A stretch of 64,000 bases of DNA from Streptomyces sp. VRA16 Mangrove soil (GCF_017377775.1 NZ_JAFVLN010000004.1:1-64000); one strand, 5' to 3'. Shown: positions 26,693-35,561, counted from the first letter of the stretch. Notes: a model not told the origin generated them from the letters alone. Numbers and translations are program-made.

Positions 26693-27786
26693 TTGACCGT
26701 GTTTCCCCACAGCTTCGGGTCGTCGACGTTGTCCTTGGTGACCAGCGGGGCGGGCAGCTGGTCCTCCAGGATGCCGTTCGGCAGCTTGACGATCGTGGAG
26801 TCGTGGTCGGTCGGGCCCGGCTTGAACGTCTTCCCCTCCATCGCCGCCTTGATGTAGTACATGCCGTACTTGGCGTACGAGTCGGCGGGCTGCGAGACGG
26901 TGGCGTCGATCTGGCCCTTGCGGATGGCGTCGAACTCCTGCGGGATGCCGTCGTTCGACACGATGGTGATGTGGCCCGCGGCGCCCGCCTTCTTCAGCAT
27001 CCCCTTGGACTTGAGGGTCTGCAGGGTCGGCGCCAGGTAGACACCGCCCGCCTGCATGTAGATGCCCTTGATGTCGGGGTTGGCGTTGAGCAGGGTGTCC
27101 AGCTTGGAGGCGGCGGTGTCCGACTCCCACTTGGCGGGAATCTCCAGGACCTTCAGCTTGGGGTACTTCTGCTTCACGCAGTCCCGGAACGCCTTGGAGC
27201 GGTCGCGGCCGTTGACCGACGCGAGGTCGCCCATGATCTGCACGACCTTGCCGGACTTGACCTGCCGGCCGAGGTACTCGCAGGCCTTCTGGCCGTACGC
27301 GACGTTGTTCGCGCGCACCACCATGGCGACCTTGCCCTTCTCGGGCGCGACGTCCACGGCGACGACCGGGACGCCCTTGCGTTCGGCCTGGTCGAGGCCG
27401 GCGGCGATGGCGGCGCTGTCGAGCGGGGCGACGACGAGGCCCTTCACGCCCTGGTTGAGCTGGTTGTTGATGTCGGTGATCTGCTGCGAGGGATCGCTGT
27501 TGGAGTTGACGGTCTTCAGCGCGTCGACCCCTTCGGACTTCGCCATCTTCGGCACGTAGTCGTTGTACGACTGCCAGAACGGCGAGGTCAGCAGCGGCAG
27601 GATGACGCCGACCTTGCCCTTGCCGTCACCGCCACCGCCGCCCGCGGAACCCGCGTTGTCGTCCTTCGTGCTGCCGCACGCGCTGAGGGCGAGGGCGACA
27701 CACCCCGCAAGGGCCGCCGCGCGCAGCGCCCTCCCTCTCGAAACCTTCGAGGCTTTCGACTTCGTGCCCTTCGTGGTGCCAGTCAT
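26689..27786 (-). CDS. Sugar ABC transporter substrate-binding lipoprotein
   Basis: A 365-residue periplasmic-binding-type protein. A lysine/arginine-rich leader and hydrophobic core end at the lipobox LSAC, followed by a Gly-rich linker and a two-lobe type 1 sugar-binding fold. Landmarks are VGVILPLLTSPFWQSYNDY, LVVAPLDSAAIAAGLD, VVAVDVAPEKG and DGIPQEFDAIRKGQID. It is the first gene of the fucose operon, behind a promoter region with two FadR-type operators, so it should be the most highly expressed. L-fucose is proposed as ligand from context only. Confidence 0.92.
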   Translation of the reverse strand: MTGTTKGTKSKASKVSRGRALRAAALAGCVALALSACGSTKDDNAGSAGGGGGDGKGKVGVILPLLTSPFWQSYNDYVPKMAKSEGVDALKTVNSNSDPSQQITDINNQLNQGVKGLVVAPLDSAAIAAGLDQAERKGVPVVAVDVAPEKGKVAMVVRANNVAYGQKACEYLGRQVKSGKVVQIMGDLASVNGRDRSKAFRDCVKQKYPKLKVLEIPAKWESDTAASKLDTLLNANPDIKGIYMQAGGVYLAPTLQTLKSKGMLKKAGAAGHITIVSNDGIPQEFDAIRKGQIDATVSQPADSYAKYGMYYIKAAMEGKTFKPGPTDHDSTIVKLPNGILEDQLPAPLVTKDNVDDPKLWGNTVK

Positions 27787-27949
27787 CGGACCGCTCCTCG
27801 GCTCCGGAGAACATGGGGAAGGACCGGATACTGCCCGTCCAGGCACCGGCCGCGCCCAGAGATTTATCAGACCACTTCGGCTCCTCAACACCCTTCGTCG
27901 CCAATTTTTCTCGGTATTTACGCCTCCGAGACCTCCTGAGACCCCAGAG

Positions 27950-27980
27950 AGGTCCGACCACCTCGGTAGTGGTCGGACCA
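27950..27980. promoter_or_regulatory. Tandem FadR/GntR-type operator between fucose operon and its regulator
   Basis: Two copies of the FadR-subfamily consensus TGGTCnGACCA lie head to tail: AGGTCCGACCA at 27950-27960 and TGGTCGGACCA at 27970-27980, centres 20 bases (about two helical turns) apart. Together they form an 11-bp perfect inverted repeat (27951-27961 with 27969-27979). A third, weaker copy (TATCAGACCA) occurs near 27866-27875. Position between the divergent binding-protein and GntR genes points to joint control and autoregulation. Confidence 0.85.
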
Positions 27981-28038
27981 CCTTGCTGGTTAGACTGCGC
28001 CGCATCCGGCAGCGGACCCTGTGTGGGAGGACGTCATC

Positions 28039-28737
28039 GTGGAACAGACCGCACCTCAGCGGGGCACCGTCACGGCACGGGCGATCGAGCAGATCAAGGC
28101 GATGATCGGCGGCGGCAGTCTGGAGCCGGGGCAACGGCTGCCCACGGAAAGGGACCTGGCGGCGCAGCTCGGCATCTCGCGCTCGTCGATGCGGGAGGCG
28201 ATCCGGGCACTCACGGTGCTCGGCGTCCTGGAGGCGCGGCACGGTTCCGGCATCTACGTCACGCAGTTGGAGGCCGGCGACCTTCTGGAGACGTTCGGGG
28301 TGGTCGCCGACCTCTCGCGCGGCCCGCGTCTGGTGGAGCTCCTGGAGGTGCGCCGGATCCTGGAGTCGACGGCGACGGCGCTCGCCGCGGCCCGCATTTC
28401 ACGCGCTCAACTCGCCGAGGTGGAGGAGCACTTGGCGGCGATGGAGGCGACGGACGACCCGGAGGAGATCCTCTCCCACGATCTGGCGTTCCACCGGGCG
28501 ATCGTGGCGGCGGCCGGGAACGAGGCGATGGCGGCGATCCTGGAGGGGCTGTCGTCGCGGACGTTCCGGGCCCGGGTGTGGCGCGGCTACCAGGAGGAGG
28601 GCGCGTTCGAGCGCACCCGCCGCGAGCACGCCCGGATCCATCGGGCGCTGGTGGCCCACGACCCGGAGGCGGCGCGGGCCGCCGCGGCGGCGCACGTCGG
28701 CGAGGTGGAGGAGTGGCTGCGGGGGCAGTTGGAGTGA
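28039..28737 (+). CDS. GntR family regulator, FadR/FCD subfamily
   Basis: A 232-residue repressor or activator. The N-terminal winged helix (about 8-75) contains LPTERDLAAQLGISRSSMREAI and LEARHGSGIYV. The all-helical FCD ligand domain (about 90-225) keeps the metal/ligand residues in HDLAFHRAIVAAAGNEAM and the later His residues in REHARIHRAL and AAAHVGEV. GTG 28039 sits 8 bases after GGGAGG; the upstream GTG at 28021 overlaps that site and is less likely. It diverges from the fucose import/catabolism operon. A pathway intermediate such as fuconate or ketodeoxyfuconate is a plausible effector, as in related sugar-acid FCD regulators. Confidence 0.9.
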   Translation: MEQTAPQRGTVTARAIEQIKAMIGGGSLEPGQRLPTERDLAAQLGISRSSMREAIRALTVLGVLEARHGSGIYVTQLEAGDLLETFGVVADLSRGPRLVELLEVRRILESTATALAAARISRAQLAEVEEHLAAMEATDDPEEILSHDLAFHRAIVAAAGNEAMAAILEGLSSRTFRARVWRGYQEEGAFERTRREHARIHRALVAHDPEAARAAAAAHVGEVEEWLRGQLE

Positions 28738-28879
28738 GCCCCGGAGGCGGGGGCCAGGGCCCGAACCCCGAGCCTTGAGCCGCCCGGGCCGAGGGCGCTG
28801 ACGGTGGTGTCGCCGATGGCGCGGTGGCGGATGGGATCCGTTCTGTGCGAGGTGGTCGCCACGGGGACGGGCCCACGGG

Positions 28880-29082
28880 GTTCAGAGCGCGGACGTCAGG
28901 GAGCGGGCCTCAGGACGCGGACCTCAGGACGCGGGCCTCAGGACGCGGACCTCAGGACGCGAGCCTCAGGACGCGGACCTCAGGACGCGAGCCTCAGGAC
29001 GCGGACCTCAGGACGCGAGCCTCAGGACGCGGACCTCAGGACGCGAGCCTCAGGACGCCGACCTCAGGACGCCGACCTCAGT
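28880..29082. repeat. 14-bp tandem repeat array in a convergent intergenic region
   Basis: The 325 bases between the GntR stop (28737) and the convergent epimerase stop (29064) hold no gene. From about 28880 they are filled by a direct repeat with a strict 14-base period: CCTCAGG begins at 28908 and every 14 bases to 29076, thirteen starts, with two degenerate units before. The unit is CCTCAGGACGCG plus GA, GG or AG, alternating, so an apparent 28-base higher-order period exists. The last two units run into the epimerase 3' end and supply its stop codon. Confidence 0.93.
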
Positions 29083-30002
29083 GCTTCCTGGACCACGCCG
29101 GGCAGCCAGTCCCTCGTGTGCGAGAACACGAACCCCAGCTGCTTCGCGCGGGCGTTGCTCATCGCGCAGTGCCGGTCGAAGGAGAACGGCGACGCCTCCT
29201 CGCCCGCCGCCACCGTGCGCCACACGGGCTCCCGGCCCAGCTGCGCGGCGACGGCCGCGGCGAACTCGCGGACGTCGAGCGGCCCGTCGGAGCAGGCGTT
29301 CACCGGGCCGGTGAAGTCGGCGGCCGCCGCCCACACCAGCAGATCGGCGAGTTCCTCGTGGTGCACGAAGACCGTCGGCACCGCGTCCTCGTGCACCACG
29401 ACCTCCTCGCCCCGGCCGATCCGCTCGACGTAGTGCGCGAGCCGGCCGGTGAACTCCTGCCTCCCACCGCCGAGGACGTGGGCGCTGCGCACGGAGACGA
29501 AGCCGAACCCGGCGGCGCGGGCCAGGACGGCCTCGGCCTGCCGCTTGCCCTCGGCGTAGTGCGCCTCCCGGTACGCGGCGTCGTGCCAGGGCAGGTCCAG
29601 GGCCACCGTCCAGCCCGCCAGGTCCACCGCCGCCTCCGGTACCGGCTCCGGTTCCGTTCCGGGGGCCGCGGCGCCCGGGAGCGCGGCGGTCGCCGGGTCG
29701 TACACCTCGATCGTCGAGGTCATGACGTAACGCCGGGTGCGGCCGGTGAAGACGCGGGCGGCGACGGCGGCCTGCACGGGTGTGTAGCAGACCTGGTCGA
29801 CGACGACGTCGAAGGTGCGGGTGCCGAGCGCGGCCGCCAGCGCGGTCTCGTCGTCGCGGTCGGCGACGAGGTGCTCCACCCCGGCGGGCGGCCGGACCGA
29901 ACCGCGGTTGACCACCGTGACGTGGTAACCCGCCGCGTGCAGCCGTGCCACCAAGAGCTTCCCGAAGTACCGGCTTCCGCCGATGACGCAGATCCTTTGC
30001 AT
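29064..30002 (-). CDS. NAD(P)-dependent epimerase/dehydratase-like reductase
   Basis: A 312-residue Rossmann-fold protein. It begins MQRICVIGGSRYFGKLL, a cofactor motif GGSxxFG typical of atypical extended SDRs such as the CSP41/isoflavone-reductase-like branch. YEGK-type catalysis appears only as a loose HYAEGKRQAE segment. The substrate is unknown. It diverges from a LysR-type gene 70 bases away, which is probably its regulator. The final codons and TGA lie inside the 14-bp repeat array, so the C-terminus may have been altered by repeat growth. Confidence 0.82.
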   Translation of the reverse strand: MQRICVIGGSRYFGKLLVARLHAAGYHVTVVNRGSVRPPAGVEHLVADRDDETALAAALGTRTFDVVVDQVCYTPVQAAVAARVFTGRTRRYVMTSTIEVYDPATAALPGAAAPGTEPEPVPEAAVDLAGWTVALDLPWHDAAYREAHYAEGKRQAEAVLARAAGFGFVSVRSAHVLGGGRQEFTGRLAHYVERIGRGEEVVVHEDAVPTVFVHHEELADLLVWAAAADFTGPVNACSDGPLDVREFAAAVAAQLGREPVWRTVAAGEEASPFSFDRHCAMSNARAKQLGFVFSHTRDWLPGVVQEALRSAS

Positions 30003-30072
30003 GCCCTCATCCTGGGGACTTATCGTCACCAGCAGAAGTGACCACTCGCTGAACCCGTATGAAGGAAAACTG

Positions 30073-31044
30073 TTGATCGATGTGCAGCGGCTGCGGGTCC
30101 TGCGGGCCGTCGCGGAACACGGCAGCTTCAACCGGGCGGCGGCCGCCCTGCGTCTGACGCCCTCCGCCGTCTCCCAGCACATGGCGGCCCTGGAGCGGAG
30201 CGTGGGCGCCGGGATCGTGACCCGCAGCACCCGCGGCGTCACCCTCACCCAGGCGGGACGGATCATGCTCGGCGCCGCCGAGTCGGTGGCCGCGGAGCTG
30301 GCGCACGCACAGCACCAGGTCGCTCAACTCCGCACGAGCACGGCGCAGTTGACGGTCGCCACGTTCACCAGCGGGGGCCGGCTGCTCCTGCCCGGCGCCC
30401 TGCCGCGGCTGACGGCGGCGCACCCCGGGACCGTGCTGCACGTCCGCGAGGGCGAGCCGGAGGACACGCTGCCGCTGGTGCGCCAGGGCGCCGTGGACCT
30501 GGCGCTCGCCTACCGCTTCGACGGACCACTGCCCGCCGGCCCCGGGGTCGGAGCCGGCTCCGACCCCGACCCCATTTCCCGACCCGCTCCCGGCGGTCGC
30601 GACGCGAGCCCCGGATCGACCCCCGCATGGGTTCCGCTCATGGACGACCCGCTGCGCGCCGTGCTACCGCGCGGGCATCGCCTCGCCGGCCGCGCGTCCC
30701 TCGACCTCGCCGAGCTGGCGGGCGAGCCGTGGGTGCTCGGCTGTCTGAAGACCGAGGCGTATCTGCGGCGGCACGCGGAGCGCGCCGGGTTCGAGCCGGA
30801 CGTGCGCGGCACCACCACCGACTACTTCTTCGCCCGCTCCCTGGTCGCGGCGGGCGTCGGCGTCTCGCTCATCCCGTCGATCGCCCTCACCCCGAAGATC
30901 CCGGGGCTCGTCGCCGTCCCCGTCGAGGAGCCGTGCCCGGTGCGGCACATCGGGGTCGCCCTGCTGCGCCGCGCGGGCCGCCCGCACGTCACCACGTTCG
31001 TCGAGGCGCTGCGCGAGCAGGCGGCGCGGCAGCGCGGGGTCTGA
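30073..31044 (+). CDS. LysR family transcriptional regulator
   Basis: A 323-residue LTTR: winged helix at the N-terminus (FNRAAAALRLTPSAVSQHMAALE) and a type 2 periplasmic-like effector domain from about residue 85. A Pro/Gly/Asp-rich insertion of about 30 residues (PAGPGVGAGSDPDP onward) interrupts the effector domain and is unusual in length. TTG 30073 is chosen because AAGGA lies 6 bases upstream; GTG 30082 is the alternative. It diverges from the epimerase gene, the standard LTTR arrangement. Confidence 0.88.
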   Translation: MIDVQRLRVLRAVAEHGSFNRAAAALRLTPSAVSQHMAALERSVGAGIVTRSTRGVTLTQAGRIMLGAAESVAAELAHAQHQVAQLRTSTAQLTVATFTSGGRLLLPGALPRLTAAHPGTVLHVREGEPEDTLPLVRQGAVDLALAYRFDGPLPAGPGVGAGSDPDPISRPAPGGRDASPGSTPAWVPLMDDPLRAVLPRGHRLAGRASLDLAELAGEPWVLGCLKTEAYLRRHAERAGFEPDVRGTTTDYFFARSLVAAGVGVSLIPSIALTPKIPGLVAVPVEEPCPVRHIGVALLRRAGRPHVTTFVEALREQAARQRGV

Positions 31045-31047
31045 CCG

Positions 31048-31746
31048 CTACTCCCCCGGCGCCGCCGCGGCCAGCGCCGCGACGACCAGCTCCAGCGCCG
31101 CCTCGAACGAGCTGCCCGCCATCAACGGCAAGTACCCCCGTACAGCGGCCAGTTGGGGGTGCGTGTCCGCCGCGATCTCCGCGTACGTCCCGGCCCACGC
31201 CTCGTCGTCGGCCCGCCTGCGCTCCACCGGCAGCGCGAGATGGGCCGCGTCCAGGGCCGCGTGGCCGAGCACGGTGTCCACGAACGCCGAGTAGTGCCGC
31301 ACCGCGTCCTCGGGCCCGAACCCGGCGCGCCGCATCAGCCCGATGCCGGCCTCCACGGAGCGGAACTCGTGCTCGCGGCGCGTCACGCGGTAGGCGGCGA
31401 GCGCCGCGACGCGCGGGTGCTCCCGGTAGCCGCGGTGGATGCGGTGGGCCATCTCCCGCAGCCCGTCCTGCCACGGCATCGTCTCCGGCGCGAACCCGGC
31501 CATCGAGATCCCGATGATCCGGTCCGCGACGGCGAGCAGCAGGTCGTCGGTGTTGTGGAAGTAGCGGTACAGGGCGCTGGGGTCGCAGCCGAGCGCGGCG
31601 CCGAGGCGGCGCACGCTCAGCGCGTCGGGCCCGTGCTGGCCGACGAGCCGCAGCGCACAGTCGACGATCACGTCCTCGGACAGCAGCACCCCCGACTTCG
31701 TCGGCTTGCGCCGTCGCCGCTCGGCCGGAATCCGCCCCTCTGTCAT
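31048..31746 (-). CDS. TetR family transcriptional regulator
   Basis: A 232-residue repressor. A basic leader (AERRRRKPTKSG) precedes the TetR helix-turn-helix (LSVRRLGAALGCDPSALYRYFHNTDDLL), and the larger C-terminal ligand domain resembles the TetR_C_1 group. It diverges from the APC permease and amidohydrolase genes across 143 bases containing a CAACGTTG palindrome (31801-31808) and TTGAC repeats, a plausible operator region. Three bases separate its stop from that of the convergent LysR gene. Confidence 0.88.
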   Translation of the reverse strand: MTEGRIPAERRRRKPTKSGVLLSEDVIVDCALRLVGQHGPDALSVRRLGAALGCDPSALYRYFHNTDDLLLAVADRIIGISMAGFAPETMPWQDGLREMAHRIHRGYREHPRVAALAAYRVTRREHEFRSVEAGIGLMRRAGFGPEDAVRHYSAFVDTVLGHAALDAAHLALPVERRRADDEAWAGTYAEIAADTHPQLAAVRGYLPLMAGSSFEAALELVVAALAAAAPGE

Positions 31747-31889
31747 GGCTCGAACCCCTCTGTCGTCGCTCGATGACGCCTTATGACAACACCATTGACG
31801 CAACGTTGACAAGGCCGGTTTGATCGCAGCCTCCTCACCGCACCACCACCCCCCCGCCCCCGCCCTCATCCGGCCCCAGGAGTCCGCCC

Positions 31890-33371
31890 ATGAGAAGCCA
31901 GTCCCCCGGCCTGCGCCGCTCCCTCGGTGTGGTCGACGGCATCGCCGTCGCCGCCTCCAGCACCGCCGCCACCACGAGCATCGGCATCGGGATGGGGTCC
32001 CTCGCCGCGACGGTGGGCCTCCAGGCGCCGGCCATCCTGCTCGTCGCGTTCGTGCCGATCCTGGGCATCGCGACGGCGTACGCCAGGCTGAACCGGCACG
32101 AGCAGAACATGGGCAGCGGCTACGTCTGGGTGGGCCGTTCGCTCGGCCCCTGGCTGGGCTTCCTCACCGGCTGGGTCACCCTCGTCGGCACCCTGGTCTT
32201 CATGGCGTACACGAGCGCGGTGACCGGCTCGGTCTTCCTCCAGTTCGCCAACAAGGCCCACCTGCACAGCCTGCTCGGCCTGGACCTGGACCCGAACTCG
32301 ACGGCCCTGTCGACGGCCGTCGGCCTCGTCGTGCTGACCGCCGTGACGGTCACCGCCGTCACCGGCATCCGCAAGGCGACCCGGCTGCAGACCTGGCTGC
32401 TGGTCTTCGAGTACGTGGTGCTCATCGGCTTCTGCGGCTGGTCCCTGGTCACCGGTGACCATGCCTTCCAGTGGTCGTGGCTGAACCCGTTCGCCATTCA
32501 CGACAGCACCGGCTTCGCGCAGGGGCTCGTCCTCGCGGTGTTCTTCTTCTGGGGCTGGGACGCCGCGTTCAGCGTCACCGAGGAGACCAAAGACGTACGG
32601 GACGCGGGACGCGGCGGCTTCATCGCCCTGTTCACCATGCTCGCGCTGTTCCTGTACGGGTCCGTGGCCTTCCAGCGCGAGATGTCACTCTCCGAGCTGA
32701 TGGAGCAGGGCCCGCAGGCGCTCACCTACCTCGGTGCCAAGCTCGCCGACGAGCCGCTGGCGAGTCTGCCGCTGCTCGCCCTGCTGTTCTCCGCGGTCGC
32801 CTCGGTGCAGGCCAGCGTGATCCCGACGGCGCGCGGGCTGCTCGCGATGGGCCGGGACCGCACGATGGGCCAGGTGTGGACGCGGATCAGCCCGCGCTAC
32901 GGCTCCCCGGCCATCGGCACGGTCCTCGTCATGGCGATCGCCGCCGTGATCTCGGTCCTCGCCCTCGCCATCCCGAAGCTGAACGAGATGATCCTCGCCG
33001 CCGTGAACTCCATCGGCCTGATCGTCGCTCTCTACTACGGTCTGACGGCGCTCGCCTGCGCGGTCCGCTTCCGGTCCCTGCTGCGCACCGACTTCCGCGA
33101 GGCGACGCGAGCGGTGCTCGCGCCGGGCCTCAGCGCGCTGGCGCTGCTCGGCATCGGCGCGTATCTCGCCCGGGACTACGCGACGATGTCGGACCACTTC
33201 GAACTCAGCCCGGACAACGGCTGGTTCATGCTTGCGGTACCCATCGCGATCGTCGTCTCCGGACTGGCGATGGCGGCCGTCGCGAAGTACGGCCGCCGCT
33301 CCCCCTACTTCACCTCGGGACGCGGAACGGACGCCGACGCGCTGCCCCTGACCGCCACCGAGCTCCCGTAA
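31890..33371 (+). CDS. APC family amino acid/amine permease
   Basis: A 493-residue transporter with about 12 membrane helices. The first helix region GVVDGIAVAASSTAATTSIGIG and the segment FFFWGWDAAFSVTEETKD are typical of the amino acid-polyamine-organocation superfamily. The exact substrate cannot be read. The amidohydrolase gene 28 bases downstream is probably in the same operon, so the pair may import and hydrolyse an N-acylated or N-formylated amine or amino acid. Confidence 0.9.
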   Translation: MRSQSPGLRRSLGVVDGIAVAASSTAATTSIGIGMGSLAATVGLQAPAILLVAFVPILGIATAYARLNRHEQNMGSGYVWVGRSLGPWLGFLTGWVTLVGTLVFMAYTSAVTGSVFLQFANKAHLHSLLGLDLDPNSTALSTAVGLVVLTAVTVTAVTGIRKATRLQTWLLVFEYVVLIGFCGWSLVTGDHAFQWSWLNPFAIHDSTGFAQGLVLAVFFFWGWDAAFSVTEETKDVRDAGRGGFIALFTMLALFLYGSVAFQREMSLSELMEQGPQALTYLGAKLADEPLASLPLLALLFSAVASVQASVIPTARGLLAMGRDRTMGQVWTRISPRYGSPAIGTVLVMAIAAVISVLALAIPKLNEMILAAVNSIGLIVALYYGLTALACAVRFRSLLRTDFREATRAVLAPGLSALALLGIGAYLARDYATMSDHFELSPDNGWFMLAVPIAIVVSGLAMAAVAKYGRRSPYFTSGRGTDADALPLTATELP

Positions 33372-33399
33372 CACCCCCGCACCAAAAGGAGTTGCCTCG

Positions 33400-35052
33400 A
33401 TGCACGACACCACCCCCGCCGATCTCGTGTTCACCGGCGGCCCGGTCCACACCGGTTCGCCCGCCCGGTCCCGTGCCACGTCGGTGGCGGTGCGCGGCGA
33501 GCGCGTCGTCGCCGTCGGCCACGACGAGGTGCGCGAGCTGATCGGCCCGCGCACCGAAGTCGTCGACCTGGCGGGGAAGTTGTTGATCCCCGGCTTCCAG
33601 GACGCGCACGCGCATCCCGTCGGCGGCGGCATGGAGATGGGCCAGTGCGATCTGAGCGGGGCGACGACGCTCGCCGCGTACCGGGAGACGATCGCCGCGT
33701 ACGCCCGTGAGCACGCGGACGCCGAGTGGCTCACCGGGGGCGGCTGGTCGATGGAGGCGTTCCCCGGCGGACTGCCGACGGCCGCCGAGCTGGACGCACT
33801 CGTCCCCGACCGCCCGGTGTACCTGGTCAACCGCGACCACCACGGTGCCTGGGTCAACTCGCTCGCCCTGGAGCGGGCCGGCATCGACGCCCGTACGCCG
33901 GACCCGGCCGACGGCCGCATCGAGCGAGCCATCGACGGTTCCGGCAACCCGACCGGCATGCTGCAGGAGGGCGCCGCGAACCTGGTCGGCCGGCTGCTCC
34001 CGCCGGTCACCCGCGAGGAGCGCGTCGCGGGCCTGCTGCGCGCCCAGGAGCTGCTGCACTCCCTCGGCATCACCGCCTGGCAGGACGCACTGCTCGGGGA
34101 GCACGCCAACCTCACCGACCCGACGGACGCGTACCTCGCCTGCGCGGCCGACGGAAGCCTGACGGCGCGGGTCGTGGGCGCGCTGTGGTGGGACCGCACG
34201 CGCGGCACCGAGCAGATCGAGGAACTGGTCGCGCGGCGGGCCGCGGGCACCCGGGGCCGGTTCCGCTCGACGACCGTGAAGATCATGCAGGACGGAGTCG
34301 CCGAGAACGGCACGGCGGCACTGCTCGGCCCGTACCTCGACGGCTGCGGCTGTGTCTCCGACAACAGCGGGATCAGCTTCGTACCGCCGGAGGACCTCAA
34401 GAAGTACGTCACCGAGCTGGACGCCCACGGTTTCCAGGTGCACTTCCACGCGCTCGGCGACCGGGCCGTGCGGGAGGCCCTGGACGCGGTGGAGGCGGCG
34501 CGGCGCGCCAACGGCCGGTCGGACACCCGGCCGCACCTCGCCCATCTCCAGGTCGTGCACCCGCACGACATCGGCCGGTTCCGCCGGCTCGGTGCGACGG
34601 CGAACATGCAGCCGCTGTGGGCCGCGCACGAACCGCAGATGGACGAGCTGACCATTCCGTTCCTGGGCGCGGAGCGGGCGTCGTGGCAGTACCCGTTCGG
34701 GGCGCTGCTGCGTTCCGGCGCGACGCTGGCGGCGGGCAGCGACTGGCCGGTGAGCAGCCCTGACCCGCTGCAGGGGATCCATGTCGCGGTGAACCGGGTG
34801 GAGCCGGGCGCGCCCGACGGCACCCCGGTCTTCCTGCCCGAGCAGCGGATCGGTCTGCACGACGCGCTGACCGCGTACACGGCGGGCAGCGCGTACGTGA
34901 ACCACCTCGACGGGGAGACGGGCACGATCGCGCCGGGGTACCTGGCCGACCTGGTGGTCCTGGACCGGGACACGTTCGCGGGCCCGGCCGAGGAGATCGG
35001 GACGACGCGGGTGGCGCAGACGTTCGTCGGCGGTCAGCGCGTGTTCGGCTGA
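33400..35052 (+). CDS. YtcJ-like amidohydrolase
   Basis: A 550-residue metal-dependent hydrolase of the amidohydrolase-3/YtcJ group. The metal motifs are DAHAHPVGGG near residue 68, a Lys in STTVKIMQDG, HFHALGDRA and LAAGSDWPVSSPDPL, with AYTAGSAYVNH and GYLADLVVLD at the end. The family includes N-substituted formamide deformylase (NfdA). It lies behind the APC permease gene and shares its TetR-controlled promoter region. Its last 19 bases overlap the convergent gene at 35034-35561. Confidence 0.9.
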   Translation: MHDTTPADLVFTGGPVHTGSPARSRATSVAVRGERVVAVGHDEVRELIGPRTEVVDLAGKLLIPGFQDAHAHPVGGGMEMGQCDLSGATTLAAYRETIAAYAREHADAEWLTGGGWSMEAFPGGLPTAAELDALVPDRPVYLVNRDHHGAWVNSLALERAGIDARTPDPADGRIERAIDGSGNPTGMLQEGAANLVGRLLPPVTREERVAGLLRAQELLHSLGITAWQDALLGEHANLTDPTDAYLACAADGSLTARVVGALWWDRTRGTEQIEELVARRAAGTRGRFRSTTVKIMQDGVAENGTAALLGPYLDGCGCVSDNSGISFVPPEDLKKYVTELDAHGFQVHFHALGDRAVREALDAVEAARRANGRSDTRPHLAHLQVVHPHDIGRFRRLGATANMQPLWAAHEPQMDELTIPFLGAERASWQYPFGALLRSGATLAAGSDWPVSSPDPLQGIHVAVNRVEPGAPDGTPVFLPEQRIGLHDALTAYTAGSAYVNHLDGETGTIAPGYLADLVVLDRDTFAGPAEEIGTTRVAQTFVGGQRVFG

Positions 35053-35561
35053 CCCGGGTCCTGGCGGTCCGGCTCGTCGGGGTGGTCGAAGCGGAACGGC
35101 ACGGCGAGCCGGGCGGCAAGGCCGGTGCCGATCCGCTCGGCGACGACGGCGGCCGGACGCCGTGTCCCGGTCTCCTCGCCGTCCAGGTACCGGCGGGCAG
35201 CGCTCCACGTCACCGTGGTCAGCGGATGGGTGCCCGCCGGATCGGCGGTGACGGCGACGAGGTCCACGAACCAGTCGTGGACCGTGTCCCCGTCCCACTC
35301 GGCGGCGATCTCCACGACCCGGCCGGGCGCCTCGGCCGCCCGGTCGGCCAACGCGGGCAGACCGAGGGGCGGTTCGGGGCGCCGTGCGACCCGGTCACCG
35401 TGATGGCGATACCGGTCGCCGACGATCTCCTGCGCCTCGTTCAACCGCACACCGCGCTTGAACAGGACGTGCACCGCCTGCATGAAGGCGTCCCGCAGCA
35501 CCTGCGCGTCCACGGCCTCGCGCACGTCGGCGGGCAGCACGTGCCAGACGTCCTCAGACAT
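35034..35561 (-). CDS. Hypothetical protein co-encoded with a formylglycine-generating enzyme
   Basis: A 175-residue soluble protein with no signal or membrane helix. It begins MSEDVWHVLPADVREAVDAQ and continues as helices (VLRDAFMQAVHVLFKRGVRLNEAQEIVGDRYRHH). A C-terminal alpha/beta part contains EWDGDTVHDWFVDLVAVTAD. Arg/Asp-rich ends suggest a cytosolic role. Its ATG lies inside the end of the FGE gene (8-base overlap), so the two are translationally coupled and probably act together. I do not recognise the family. Confidence 0.65.
   Translation of the reverse strand: MSEDVWHVLPADVREAVDAQVLRDAFMQAVHVLFKRGVRLNEAQEIVGDRYRHHGDRVARRPEPPLGLPALADRAAEAPGRVVEIAAEWDGDTVHDWFVDLVAVTADPAGTHPLTTVTWSAARRYLDGEETGTRRPAAVVAERIGTGLAARLAVPFRFDHPDEPDRQDPGQPNTR

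Noticed and set aside
28880..29082. CRISPR array
   Set aside because: Units are 14 bases and directly abutting, with no unique spacers and no cas genes.
31785..31830. A definite TetR operator
   Set aside because: Only an 8-bp CAACGTTG palindrome and TTGAC direct repeats are present; without orthologues this is too short to list as a site.
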